Shown here piece after piece: positions 1-9,500 of a DNA stretch of 64,000 nt (positions within the stretch are counted from its first letter, which is position 1; each line of letters starts with the position of its first letter). The position numbers and the translations under genes were made by a program. Under the pieces are notes generated by a model, which saw only the letters and a program-made list of their open reading frames with translations, was not told the DNA's origin and searched no databases. The DNA comes from Paeniglutamicibacter antarcticus_C. GTDB lineage: Bacteria; Actinomycetota; Actinomycetes; Actinomycetales; Micrococcaceae. Where the stretch lies: assembly GCF_039544305.1 (NCBI RefSeq), contig NZ_BAABLK010000037.1, positions 1 to 64,000 of the forward strand, read 5' to 3'.

Positions 1-337
1 CTTGGGGTGCTTGGTGCCTTGAAGGTGTTCATGCCTGCAAGTGTGAACCACCTCAAGGACGTCGCCCTGGGGTAGGTGCCCAACCCGTGCAGAACTCCCC
101 GGGTGCGCGCCAGCGATCCCGTGCGGGAAAGCGGAAAAGCGGGCAGTCGAGAGGAAGAGGTTACTTGGCGGGAAACCACGGGCAGTGGCGGTGCGCCCCG
201 GAATTCTGCGGAAAGCTGTGGCTGGGCGGACCTCGGGCAACGGTGCAACCTCGGATGCAACGTTGCCGCAACCTTTGTGTGAGTAAGCTCACATCAAGTA
301 GCAAGTTTCCACACCCACTCATTTCCAAGGAGTCGTC
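1..337. other. Intergenic region upstream of the aldehyde dehydrogenase gene
   Basis: No convincing gene was found. Short open frames here have unlike-neighbour codon use. A minus-strand ATG at 32 could be the start of a divergent gene leaving the window, but only about ten codons are visible and no good ribosome binding site precedes it. The 3' half carries repeated GCAAC words (237, 245, 257, 268) and a CRP/GlxR-like palindrome listed separately, so this is probably the control region for the gene at 338. Confidence 0.5.
278..293 (+). promoter_or_regulatory. CRP/GlxR-like operator
   Basis: The sequence is TGTGA, six bases, TCACA: a perfect inverted repeat fitting the consensus of CRP-family regulators, which in Actinobacteria include GlxR. 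It lies 44 bases before the ATG of the aldehyde dehydrogenase. The match is seen directly; the regulator's identity is inferred from family knowledge, and no such regulator gene is in the window. Confidence 0.55.
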
Positions 338-1861
338 ATGACGGTCTACGCCAATCCCAACACCGAAGGTTCACTTCTGAACTTCAAGTCCCGTTATGAC
401 CACTACATCGGCGGTCAATGGGTTGCCCCCATCAAGGGCGAGTACTTCGAGAACATCACCCCCATCACCGGCAAGGGCTTCTGCGAAGTCGGCCGCGGCA
501 CGGCCGAAGACATCGAGGCGGCACTGGACGCAGCAGAAGCGGCAGCCGGCCCGTGGGGCAAGTCCAGCCCGGCCGAACGTGCCGTGATCCTGAACAAGAT
601 CGCGGACCGCATCGAGGAGAACCTCGAAATGCTCGCCGTCGCGGAGACCTGGGACAACGGTAAGGCGATCCGCGAGTGCCTCGGCGCCGACCTTCCGCTG
701 GCCGTGGACCACTTCCGCTACTTCGCCGGTGCCATCCGCGCCCAAGAAGGCGGGCTCTCGCAGATCGACGAGAACACCACCGCGTACCACTTCCACGAGC
801 CGCTCGGCGTCGTCGGGCAGATCATCCCTTGGAACTTCCCGATCCTGATGGCCGTGTGGAAGCTTGCACCCGCCCTCGCCGCCGGCAACGCCATCGTGCT
901 CAAGCCCGCAGAGCAGACCCCGGTCTCGATCCTGGTGCTGATGGAGGTCATCGGCGACCTGCTTCCTCCCGGCGTGCTCAACGTCGTGAACGGCTTCGGC
1001 GTCGAGGCCGGCAAGCCGCTGGCCTCGAACAAGCGCATCCGCAAGATTGCTTTCACCGGCGAGACCACCACGGGCCGGCTCATCATGCAGTACGCCTCCG
1101 AGAACCTGATCCCGGTCACCCTGGAGCTCGGCGGCAAGTCCCCGAACATCTTCTTCGAGGACGTTACGGCGAAGGACGACGCGTTCTACGACAAGGCCCA
1201 AGAGGGCTTCACCATGTTCGCGCTGAACCAGGGCGAGGTCTGCACCTGCCCCTCGCGCGCCCTGGTTCAGGAGTCCATCTACGACTCGTTCATGGCCGAC
1301 GTGATCAAGCGCACCGAGGCCATCAAGGCCGGCAACCCGCTGGATACCGAGACCATGATGGGCGCCCAAGCATCCAACGACCAGCTGGAGAAGATCCTCT
1401 CCTACCTGGACATCGGCAAGGCGGAGGGCGCCAAGGTGCTCACCGGCGGCGGGCGAGCAGAGCTCGGCGGGGATCTGGCCGGGGGCTACTACGTGCAGCC
1501 GACCATCTTCGAGGGCCACAACAAAATGCGCGTCTTCCAGGAGGAGATCTTCGGCCCCGTCGTCTCGGTCGCCAAGTTCTCCGGTTACGAGGATGCCATC
1601 GAGATCGCCAACGACACCCTCTACGGGCTGGGCTCGGGAGTGTGGAGCCGCAACGGCAACACCGCCTACCGCGCCGGGCGCGACATCCAGGCCGGACGCG
1701 TCTGGGTCAACCAGTATCACGCCTACCCCGCCCACTCCGCGTTCGGCGGCTACAAGTCCTCGGGCATCGGACGTGAGAACCACCTGATGATGCTGGATCA
1801 CTACCAGCAGACCAAGAACCTGCTGGTCTCCTACTCCGAAGACAAACTCGGATTCTTCTAA
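338..1861 (+). CDS. NAD-dependent aldehyde dehydrogenase (acetaldehyde type)
   Basis: This 507-residue protein is a full-length aldehyde dehydrogenase superfamily member, oxidising an aldehyde to its acid with NAD. The Rossmann region (IIPWNFP near 160), the ELGGKSP motif with the general-base Glu near 263 and the catalytic Cys at about 302 (GEVCTCP) are all present. AAGGAG at 328-333 supports the ATG start. An alcohol dehydrogenase and a DUF779 gene follow on the same strand. That trio is typical of ExaC/AldB-like enzymes acting on acetaldehyde or similar short aldehydes, so conversion of ethanol or a related alcohol to the acid is likely; the exact substrate is not readable. A long hairpin follows the stop. 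Confidence 0.9.
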   Translation: MTVYANPNTEGSLLNFKSRYDHYIGGQWVAPIKGEYFENITPITGKGFCEVGRGTAEDIEAALDAAEAAAGPWGKSSPAERAVILNKIADRIEENLEMLAVAETWDNGKAIRECLGADLPLAVDHFRYFAGAIRAQEGGLSQIDENTTAYHFHEPLGVVGQIIPWNFPILMAVWKLAPALAAGNAIVLKPAEQTPVSILVLMEVIGDLLPPGVLNVVNGFGVEAGKPLASNKRIRKIAFTGETTTGRLIMQYASENLIPVTLELGGKSPNIFFEDVTAKDDAFYDKAQEGFTMFALNQGEVCTCPSRALVQESIYDSFMADVIKRTEAIKAGNPLDTETMMGAQASNDQLEKILSYLDIGKAEGAKVLTGGGRAELGGDLAGGYYVQPTIFEGHNKMRVFQEEIFGPVVSVAKFSGYEDAIEIANDTLYGLGSGVWSRNGNTAYRAGRDIQAGRVWVNQYHAYPAHSAFGGYKSSGIGRENHLMMLDHYQQTKNLLVSYSEDKLGFF

Positions 1862-1869
1862 AGACCCAC

Positions 1870-1906
1870 TGGCTCGAAGGTGGCCCCAAACGCCACCTTC
1901 GAGCCA
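1870..1906 (+). terminator. 15-bp hairpin after the aldehyde dehydrogenase gene
   Basis: An exact inverted repeat with arms 1870-1884 and 1892-1906 (left arm TGGCTCGAAGGTGGC) and a 7-base loop starts 9 bases after the stop codon. There is no run of T after it. It may act as a terminator or as an mRNA-stabilising element that separates expression of the two dehydrogenase genes. Confidence 0.55.
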
Positions 1907-2060
1907 CCCGCCACCTGACCCCGACCTCCACCCCCACGCGGTACCTGAAGTGAACAACACCCTTTCCACCCTTCCTCGGTGGCGCGGGAGATGGGCCAGG
2001 TGTGCAAAAGCGCACCGCCTGATCTTCCGCGCCCCGGACCAAAGCAAAGGAATCACCCCC

Positions 2061-3089
2061 ATGAGCACCATGCGCGCAGCCATTGTCGAAAAATTCGGCG
2101 ACGAACTCAGAGTTGGCACGGCACAGATCCCGGAGCCCGGCCCGGGCCAGGCGCTGGTGAAGGTCATCGCCTCCGGCGTCTGCCACACCGACCTGCACGC
2201 CGCCCACGGCGACTGGCCGGTCAAGCCGAAGCTTCCCCTGATCCCGGGCCACGAGGGCGTGGGCTACGTGGAAAAGATCGGTGAGGGTGTGACCGAGGTC
2301 AAGGTCGGAGACCTGGTCGGCAACGCCTGGCTCGCCAACGCCTGCGGCAGTTGCGAGCACTGCCGCACCGGTTGGGAAACGCTCTGCGAGTCCCAGCAGA
2401 ACGGTGGCTACTCGGTCGACGGGTCCTTCGGGGAGTACATGCTTGTCGAGGCGAAGTTCGCCGCACACATCCCCGAAGGTTCGGACCCTTATGAGATCGC
2501 CCCGGTGCTCTGCGCCGGCGTAACCGTTTACAAGGGCCTGAAGCAGACCGAGGTCACCCCAGGCCAGTGGGTCGTCATCTCCGGGATCGGCGGCCTGGGG
2601 CACATCGCGGTGCAATACGCGGTGGCGATGGGCATGCGCGTTGTTGCCGTCGACGTCGCCGAGGAAAAGCTGGCGTTGGCCCGCAGCCACGGCGCCGAGG
2701 TCACCGTCAACGCGTTTGCCGAGGAACCGGCGGAGGCCATCCAGAAGGCCATCGGCGGCGCCCACGGCGTGCTGGTCACCGCGGTGCACCCGGCAGCGTT
2801 CGGCCAGGCGATTTCCATGACCCGGCGCGGAGGGACCATCGTGTTCAACGGCCTGCCGCCGGGGGATTTCCCCGCCCCGATCTTCGACATCGTGCTCAAG
2901 GGCCTGACGATCCGCGGTTCGATCGTGGGCACCCGCCAGGACATGATCGAGGCGTTGGAGTTCTACGCGGCAGGAAAGATCAAGCCGACCTTCAGCACCC
3001 GTCCGCTTGAGGACATCAACGCGATCCTTGACGAGATGATCCACGCGAAGATCGATGGCCGGGTGGTCATCGACTACGCCAGCAAGTAA
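2061..3089 (+). CDS. adhP: Zinc-dependent alcohol dehydrogenase (AdhP type)
   Basis: The 342-residue protein is a medium-chain Zn alcohol dehydrogenase. It has the catalytic Zn motif SGVCHTDLH, GHEGVGYVEKIG, the four-Cys structural Zn lobe (ACGSCEHCRTGWETLC) and the NAD-binding GIGGLGHIAVQYA. It should interconvert a primary alcohol and its aldehyde, feeding the aldehyde dehydrogenase just upstream. I chose the ATG at 2061 because family homology starts at MRAAIVEKFG; the open frame extends upstream to 1950 but that part is not family-like. The AdhP name rests on length and motif spacing; the substrate is inferred. Confidence 0.88.
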   Translation: MSTMRAAIVEKFGDELRVGTAQIPEPGPGQALVKVIASGVCHTDLHAAHGDWPVKPKLPLIPGHEGVGYVEKIGEGVTEVKVGDLVGNAWLANACGSCEHCRTGWETLCESQQNGGYSVDGSFGEYMLVEAKFAAHIPEGSDPYEIAPVLCAGVTVYKGLKQTEVTPGQWVVISGIGGLGHIAVQYAVAMGMRVVAVDVAEEKLALARSHGAEVTVNAFAEEPAEAIQKAIGGAHGVLVTAVHPAAFGQAISMTRRGGTIVFNGLPPGDFPAPIFDIVLKGLTIRGSIVGTRQDMIEALEFYAAGKIKPTFSTRPLEDINAILDEMIHAKIDGRVVIDYASK

Positions 3090-3100
3090 CAAAGACCTGC

Positions 3101-3124
3101 CCCGCCCCCTGGAACAAGGGCGGG
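3101..3124 (+). terminator. Possible hairpin after adhP
   Basis: A 7-bp exact inverted repeat, CCCGCCC (3101-3107) and GGGCGGG (3118-3124), begins 11 bases after the adhP stop codon. There is no T-run, so it is only a weak terminator candidate. Confidence 0.3.
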
Positions 3125-3233
3125 AACAGTGGAAACGGGTTCCATGCCTTCGCCCGGCACCGTACCTTCAAGACGGTGCCGGGCGGTGGTGTCCGTGGAA
3201 CAAGGCGAAGGACAAAAATGAGGGAGCAGCATC

Positions 3234-3647
3234 ATGGACGGCGTCATTGAATCCAACCCCGCAATTGAGGGAGAGGACTTCTCCCGGGTGGCACTGGCGC
3301 CGGCGGCCGGCGAGTTGCTGGCCAAGCTGTGGGCCAGGAACGGCCCATTGATGTTCCACCAGTCCGGCGGATGCTGCGACGGGTCCTCCCCGATGTGCTT
3401 CGAAGCCGGGGAATTCAAGACCGGGGACGCCGACATCCTGCTGGGAAGATTCGCGTTGCCCGATGGGGAGGGCGCGGTGCTGGGGGAACTGGACTTCTGG
3501 ATGTCCAAGGAACAGTTCGCGTACTGGAAGCACACCAAGCTCACGATCGACGTGGTTGACGGGCGCGGCTCGGGCTTCTCCCTGGAGGCGCCGGAGGGCA
3601 AACGTTTTTTGATCCGAAGCGAGATCATCGAATTCCCCGCGGGCTGA
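3234..3647 (+). CDS. DUF779 family protein
   Basis: This 137-residue protein belongs to the DUF779 family, small proteins of unknown function whose genes commonly sit beside acetaldehyde-type dehydrogenases. The Cys-rich FHQSGGCCDGSSPMCF segment near residues 41-56 is the family hallmark and suggests a metal or redox role. It lies 144 bases after adhP on the same strand, so it is probably part of the same alcohol/aldehyde oxidation unit, perhaps assisting the dehydrogenase. That role is inferred from context only. Confidence 0.8.
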   Translation: MDGVIESNPAIEGEDFSRVALAPAAGELLAKLWARNGPLMFHQSGGCCDGSSPMCFEAGEFKTGDADILLGRFALPDGEGAVLGELDFWMSKEQFAYWKHTKLTIDVVDGRGSGFSLEAPEGKRFLIRSEIIEFPAG

Positions 3648-3823
3648 AACGCATGGTCGCCCCGGTGCTGACCGGGCATGGAGGGAAACAGGCCGCCGGG
3701 ATCCGGTAGATCCGGCACCGCGCCGTCCCCCCGGGCCCGGGCAGGAGGATTCCCTTGTGTCTGCGACCGCGCGGCGACGTCACATGTTCGGGGACATGCC
3801 GGGTCCTCTGGTGCAATGGTTCC

Positions 3824-4297
3824 ATGAGCGTAGACACGATCGCCGCCGCCAATGACCCGTACGAGTTCGAGATGCAATTGCGGTGGTCGGACCAGGACGC
3901 GCTGGGACACGTGAACAACGCACGGGTCATCACGCTGATGGAAGAGGCACGGATCAGGTGGTCCCGCTTTGCTTCGGGTGACGGCGCTGCCCGGTTCGGC
4001 TCCGGTCTGGTGGTCGCCTCGTTGAGTGTCGATTACCTGCGCCAGGTTCACTACACCCCGACGTTGCTCATGCGTGTTGGCGTGGTGCGCATCGGCACCA
4101 AGTCCTTCACCGTGCGCCATGTGGGGCTTTTGGATGGGGATGCGGTGTTCGACGGAACCACGGTGATGGTGCCGCTGGGCCCCGGCGGGCGCTCCTCCCG
4201 GGCGCTCGATGACGTCGAACGCAGCTGGCTTGAAGCCTCGATGATGGATGCGGTTGCCAAGCGGGGCGGCGAAAACCCCGCCACGCAAGATGCCTGA
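3824..4297 (+). CDS. Acyl-CoA thioesterase, hotdog fold (4HBT family)
   Basis: The 157-residue protein matches 4-hydroxybenzoyl-CoA-thioesterase-like hotdog proteins, with the typical N-terminal RWSDQDALGHVNNARVITLMEEAR (residues about 19-42, catalytic Asp in the DALGHVNN segment). It should hydrolyse an acyl-CoA thioester in the cytoplasm; the substrate is unknown. The start is the ATG at 3824; the frame is open back to 3755 but those residues are not family-like. It stands alone between the alcohol oxidation genes and the Wadjet operon. Confidence 0.8.
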   Translation: MSVDTIAAANDPYEFEMQLRWSDQDALGHVNNARVITLMEEARIRWSRFASGDGAARFGSGLVVASLSVDYLRQVHYTPTLLMRVGVVRIGTKSFTVRHVGLLDGDAVFDGTTVMVPLGPGGRSSRALDDVERSWLEASMMDAVAKRGGENPATQDA

Positions 4298-4366
4298 AGC
4301 AGCGATCTGAGCAGGCAAGACGGCCACGCCAATGACGGTTTGTCACTAAATGTCGCCGAAGTTTCC

Positions 4367-4372
4367 TATGAT
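4367..4372 (+). promoter_or_regulatory. Possible -10 element of the jet operon
   Basis: TATGAT occurs 60 bases before the jetA start, in the only non-coding stretch ahead of the operon. The best -35 candidate (TTGTCA at 4340-4345) gives a 21-base spacer, which is long, so only the -10 is proposed. Confidence 0.3.
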
Positions 4373-4431
4373 GAGAGGGGCCGCGACGCGAGGATCCGCG
4401 GCTGGGCCCAAGAGCGAATCGAGTCGAAAAC

Positions 4432-5874
4432 GTGGACTACTACGCCGTGCAGGGACTGCGCGCAAACCACCCGGGGTGGGCGCTGCTGCGCGCGGATCAT
4501 GCCCCGCTGGTTATCGCATTCTTTGCCGCGGCCTTCATCGAGCCCAACCGGCGCAATATTTCGCGCCACGAGCTGGTTGATTCACTCGAGGACGTGCTGT
4601 TCATGGTCCGAGAGGGAGACGAGGGGGAGACGTTCCCGCGCGGCGCTGCCGAGTACCTCGATAACTGGGCCGCACCGGAGAAGGCCTGGTTGCGCAAGTT
4701 CTACATCGAGGGCCAGGACGACCCGATCTTCGACCTCACCCCCACCACCGAGGATGCCGTTCGCTGGGTCCAGTCGCTGCAGGGCAGGGAATTCGTTGCC
4801 ACACAGTCACGGCTGACCGGAATCTTCGCACTGCTCAAGTCGCTGGTCCAGGGTTCTGAGACCGACCCCGTGCTCCGCCTGGCCCAACTGTCCGCCGAGC
4901 GCGCGACGATTGACGCGCAGATCGAGGCGGTCTCCGCCGGAGACATGCCGGTGATGACGGCACCGGAAGCCCTTGACCACTACCAGCAGCTGCGCGCCCA
5001 GGCCCAGGACCTGCTCTCGGACTTCCGCGAGGTTGAGCAGAACTTCCGGAACCTGGACCGCAAGGTACGCGAACGCATCGCCACCTGGGAGGGCAGCCAG
5101 GGAGAGTTGCTCGATGCGATCTTCACCAACCAGGAAGACATCTCCGGGTCGCTGCAGGGCCGCACCTTCCAGGGTTTCTGGGATTACCTGATGTCCCCGG
5201 CGCAGCGCGCCGAACTCACCGACCTGCTTGAACGAGCCACCAAGATCCCCACGCTGGCGCGCGTGGACGGGCTGGGGGAGATCCTGCACCTGCAGCGCGA
5301 CTGGCTGCCGGCGGTGGAACAGACCCAGGGCACCGTGCGCCGGCTCTCCCAACAGATGCGCAGGTTGCTCGATGACAAGGTGTTCTTGGAGAACAAACGC
5401 ATCATGCAGCTGATCCGCAGCATCGAATCCAACGCGCTGGCACTGCGCAACGATCCGCCGGCCGGACCGGTGGCGCAGCTTGCGGCGCAACAGGCGGAAA
5501 TCGGGCTGCCCTTCGAACGCCCGCTGTACAAGCCAGGGACCCAGGTTCCGATCGATGACGAGGTGGCGCTCGCCGAGGACACCCAAGTCGATTCCAGCGC
5601 GCTCTTCGACCAGTTCTATGTGGACCGTGACCAGCTGCAGTCCAACATCGACCAGGTCCTGGGGCAGCTGCCCCAGGCGAACCTGGGCCAGGTCCTCGGG
5701 GCACATCCGCTGGAAAAGGGGTTGGCGGAGCTGGTCATGTATTTCCAGATCGCCGCCGAATCGAAGTGGGCGAGCATCGACGCCTCCCGGACCCAGAGGC
5801 TGCGCTGGATGACCGACACCGGTGCGCAGAGAGAAGCCACGGTGGAACACGTGATATTTGTGAGGCCGGAATGA
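4432..5874 (+). CDS. jetA: Wadjet plasmid-defence protein JetA (DUF3375)
   Basis: This 480-residue protein has the DUF3375 architecture: an N-terminal HPGWALLRADHAPLVIAFF stretch, a charged helical middle part (about 150-220) and a compact C-terminal half. In type I Wadjet systems JetA is the kleisin-like bridge of an SMC-type JetABC complex that senses closed circular plasmid DNA. The start is GTG at 4432; the frame has an upstream TGA at 4372 and no better start, and the ribosome binding site is weak. The gene overlaps jetB by 4 bases (ATGA) and opens a four-gene operon whose order matches jetABCD exactly. Confidence 0.9.
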   Translation: MDYYAVQGLRANHPGWALLRADHAPLVIAFFAAAFIEPNRRNISRHELVDSLEDVLFMVREGDEGETFPRGAAEYLDNWAAPEKAWLRKFYIEGQDDPIFDLTPTTEDAVRWVQSLQGREFVATQSRLTGIFALLKSLVQGSETDPVLRLAQLSAERATIDAQIEAVSAGDMPVMTAPEALDHYQQLRAQAQDLLSDFREVEQNFRNLDRKVRERIATWEGSQGELLDAIFTNQEDISGSLQGRTFQGFWDYLMSPAQRAELTDLLERATKIPTLARVDGLGEILHLQRDWLPAVEQTQGTVRRLSQQMRRLLDDKVFLENKRIMQLIRSIESNALALRNDPPAGPVAQLAAQQAEIGLPFERPLYKPGTQVPIDDEVALAEDTQVDSSALFDQFYVDRDQLQSNIDQVLGQLPQANLGQVLGAHPLEKGLAELVMYFQIAAESKWASIDASRTQRLRWMTDTGAQREATVEHVIFVRPE

Positions 5875-6506
5875 CAACAAACGAAACCTTGCCCTTTGAG
5901 CTCGAGCAGGCCGAACCCGGCGCGCCGGGGGCACCGGCGCCCTCGGACGCACTCTCCCTGGTCCTGACCCACCTGCTCAAGGGAGTGATCTACCGCGAGT
6001 CCGATGAAAAGCTCTGGCAGGCCCTGGGCGAGAACATCTCCACCGCCCGTGACTACCTCGCGGTGCTCGGCCTGGCACTCTTCCACGACGAGAACGAGGG
6101 CTATGCGTTCCTGCGTTCGAAACAGGACGAGGATTCGAAGTTGCCCAGGCTGGTCGCCAGGCGGCAACTGACCTTCCACGTGTCCTTGTTGCTTGCCCTG
6201 CTGCGGGTGCGCCTGGCCGAGTTCGACCAGCAGAGTGCCGAGACCCGGCTGGTGATGTCCCGCGAGCAGATCGCCGAGATGGTCACCGTGTTCATGCCCG
6301 AAACCAGCAACGAGGTGCGGCTGATCGACCAGCTGAACACCAGCATCAAGAAGGTGGCGGAGCTTGGCTTCCTGCGCAAGATGCGCGGCACCGAGGAGCA
6401 CTACGAGGTCGCGCGGATCATCAAAGCGTTCGTGGACGCCCAATGGCTCGGCGAGCTCGATGCGCGCCTGGCCGACTACCGCAAGGCACTGGAGGAGCAA
6501 CGATGA
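5871..6506 (+). CDS. jetB: Wadjet protein JetB (DUF4194)
   Basis: The 211-residue protein is the DUF4194 component, the MukE/KITE-like subunit that binds JetA in the Wadjet complex. Visible family traits are the LTHLLKGVIYRESDEKLWQAL segment near residues 29-49 and a winged-helix-like C-terminal half ending in EELGFLRK-type sequence (AELGFLRKMRGTEEHYEV). The ATG at 5871 overlaps the jetA stop (ATGA); the longer open frame starting at 5766 lies inside jetA and was discarded. It overlaps jetC by another ATGA. Confidence 0.88.
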   Translation: MTTNETLPFELEQAEPGAPGAPAPSDALSLVLTHLLKGVIYRESDEKLWQALGENISTARDYLAVLGLALFHDENEGYAFLRSKQDEDSKLPRLVARRQLTFHVSLLLALLRVRLAEFDQQSAETRLVMSREQIAEMVTVFMPETSNEVRLIDQLNTSIKKVAELGFLRKMRGTEEHYEVARIIKAFVDAQWLGELDARLADYRKALEEQR

Positions 6507-9500
6507 CACCGACCAACAACGCGCAGCGGAGCGAGCCGGGGACCGGGCAGGGGCAGGACACGCTCTTCGGCGAAAGCACCGAGGGGGTCGAAACCGCAGC
6601 GGCACCCACCATGAAGGCGCCGGTGGCATCACCACCGGCACCGGCCGCCGCAGTGCATCGGGTCGATGAAACCCAAGCCTTTGACATCGAGGGACTGGAA
6701 CCGGGATTCCGCCTGCGCAGGCTCGAAATCCTGAACTGGGGAACCTTCGATTCAGCGGTGCGCCGCTTCATCCTCAACGGGCACAACTCCCTGCTCACCG
6801 GGGACATCGGATCGGGCAAGTCAACGGTTGTCGATGCGATCACCACATTGCTGCTGCCGGCGCACCGCATCGAGTTCAACAAGGCCGCGGGAGCGCAACG
6901 CAAGGAACGCAGCCTGATGTCCTATGTGCGCGGCTTCCACAAGTCCGAGCGTGGCGGCGGGTCCTCCTCCAAGCCGGTCGCGCTGCGCAAGCCGGGGACC
7001 TACACCGTGGTACTGGGCGTCTTTCACAACGCAGAAATGGACAAGACCGTCACCCTGGCCCTCACGCTGTGGGCCACGCAGGAAGCGGGCCAGCCCAACC
7101 GCTTCTACTCGCTGGCCGAAAACGAGCAGTCGATCACCGGGGATTTCGCCAATTTCGGTGGCGATGCGCTCAAGCTCAAACGGCGGCTGCGCACCGATGG
7201 CGTGGCCGTCTTTGACACCTTCGATTCCTACGAGTCGGCGTTCAAGCGGCAGTTCGGCATCACAGGGTCCCAGGCCATGGACCTGTTCCACCGCACGGTG
7301 TCGATGAAGCAGGTGGAAAACATCACCGGATTCGTGCGCACCAACATGCTTGACGACGACGATGTTGCTGGCCGGCTGAAGAACCTGATCCTCCACTTCG
7401 ACGATTTGAAGAAGGCGCACGATGCGGTGCGCCGGGCCAAGGACCAGATCCAGATGCTCACCCCGGTGCTCGAGCATTCGCACCGGCACCGCGAATTATC
7501 CGGCCAGGAGGACGCCAACCGCGCATTGCGGGAGGAACTGACCCCGTGGTTCCTCTCCCGGCAGCTGGATCTGAGCCTCGAGCACCAAACGGAGCTGGCC
7601 CGGACCGGAGCACGCCTGCACCGTGAGGCGGAGGCCAAGAAGGCGCAGCTTGGAACCTCGGAGGACCAGCTGGCGACCATCCGCGAGGACATCCGCAGCC
7701 AGGGCGGGGGCCGGCTGGCGGCCATCGAAGGCGAAATACGCACTGCGCGCGTGGCGCAGGACAGCCAAAAGGAACGCGCGGCATCCTACGCGCGGTCCGC
7801 ACAGCTGCTGGGATTGGCCGAGGTGCGCGACCAGATCGACTTCGACGCGAACGTCGCCGCGCTGCCGGAGGCCACCGCACGGTTGGGGCAGGAATCCACA
7901 CGGCTGAACCAGGACCTCGGGGTGCTGCTGGGACAGATGAACGAGGCAATCAACGAAGAGGGCGCGCTGTCCGAGGAACATGCCAGCCTGCAGGCACGGG
8001 CAAACCTTTTGCCGCGCGAGCAGTTGGAGATCCGCCGGAGGCTCTGCGAGGGAACCGGGATCGAGGAGGCCACGCTGCCGTACATCGGCGAGCTGCTGCG
8101 CGTGCGTCCCGGAGAGCAATTGTGGGAGAGTGCCGCGGAGTTGGCACTGCGCGGGTTCGCGCTCTCGCTCTTGGTGCCCCAGGAACACTATGCAGCGGTC
8201 TCGACCTGGGTGGATGCGAACCAGTTACGTGGAAGGCTGGTCTACCGGAAGGTCGACGCGGAGCCGGTACGGGCCACCGAGCAGCGCCCCGGGACCCTGG
8301 CCAGCAAGGTGGAGATCAAGGCCGGCACGCATTTTCGCGCGTACCTGGCCGCGGAACTGAACAAGCGTTTCGACCACCAATGCTGTGAATCCCTGGAGGA
8401 CTTCCGTCGCCACGCGCGCGCGGTGACGCCCAACGGACAGCTCAAGACCGGCGGCGGGCGCCATGAGAAGGACGACCGGCCCGGGCGCCGGGACCGGCGG
8501 AACTTCGTCTTGGGTTGGGACAACCAGGAAAAAATGGCGACGGTCCGCCGGCTCATGGAAGAAGCATCGGCCAAACGACTGGGTTTCGAGGCGCGCATCG
8601 AGGCGCTGAACAAAGAACTTGGCGCGTTGGCCCTGGCACAGCGTGCCGTGGGCGCGGTGGAGGGGGTGGCATCCTTTGCCGAGATCAGTTGGCAGCTAAC
8701 CGCCAGGCAAATCGAGACGTTGAGCGCCGAACACCGCGAGCTTTCCTCGGCGAACGACAAGCTCTCGCTGCTGGCTTCCAAGGAAGCGGAACTGGTGCTG
8801 GGGCGCAGGAAGCTGCAGGAGCAGGCCGAGCAGCTGGGCATCCGCCGGGGCAAGAACGAGCAAGCATCCGAGGAGATCGAGACCGTCATTGGCGAATGCC
8901 GCACGTCCCTGGCGCAAACCCCTGCCAGCACCAACCAGCAGGTGCTCACCGAGCTGGACGTACTGACCGCACAGGCGTTGGGGGATGCGGAGCTGAGCTA
9001 CCGCAACACCACCACCACCGAGCGAAGCGTGCGCGAGCAGCTGACCAACCGCATCGATGCGCTGAACAGGCAGGTCATCAGGGCCGGGGAAAACACCCTG
9101 AACCACATGGGCTCCTTCCGCGCCAAGTACCCGGAGGAATGCACCGAGTTCGACAACTCGCTCGAAGCCGCTGTGGAGTTCGTCGCTTTGCTTCAGAGGC
9201 TGCGCAGCGATGACCTGCCGCGCTTCGACACCCGGTTCAAGGAAGCACTGAACCAGAACACCATCAACGAAATCGTGGCGTTCAACGCGTTCCTCGATGC
9301 CCGCAAGTCCGACATTTCCGGGCGCATCGAGAAGATCAATGCGTCATTAGCGCAGATCGAATACAACCCCGGCCGGCACATCCGCCTTGAGCATCAGCAG
9401 AGCACGGATACGGACATCCGGGAGTTCATCTTCGACCTGCGTGCCTGCTCCGAAGGCACGCTGGGGGAGAGCGAGCAGTACTCGGAGCTGAAGTTCTTGC

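Noticed and set aside
1..32. Possible start of a divergent regulator gene at the left edge
   Set aside because: Only about ten codons are visible and no good ribosome binding site is present.
371..2224. Long minus-strand open frame of 617 codons over the aldehyde dehydrogenase
   Set aside because: It is an antisense shadow of a GC-rich gene; composition is Val/Gly/Asp-rich with no domain, and the plus-strand gene has all catalytic motifs.
1707..3092. 461-codon minus-strand frame opposite adhP
   Set aside because: Antisense shadow; no recognisable domain, whereas adhP has complete Zn and NAD motifs.
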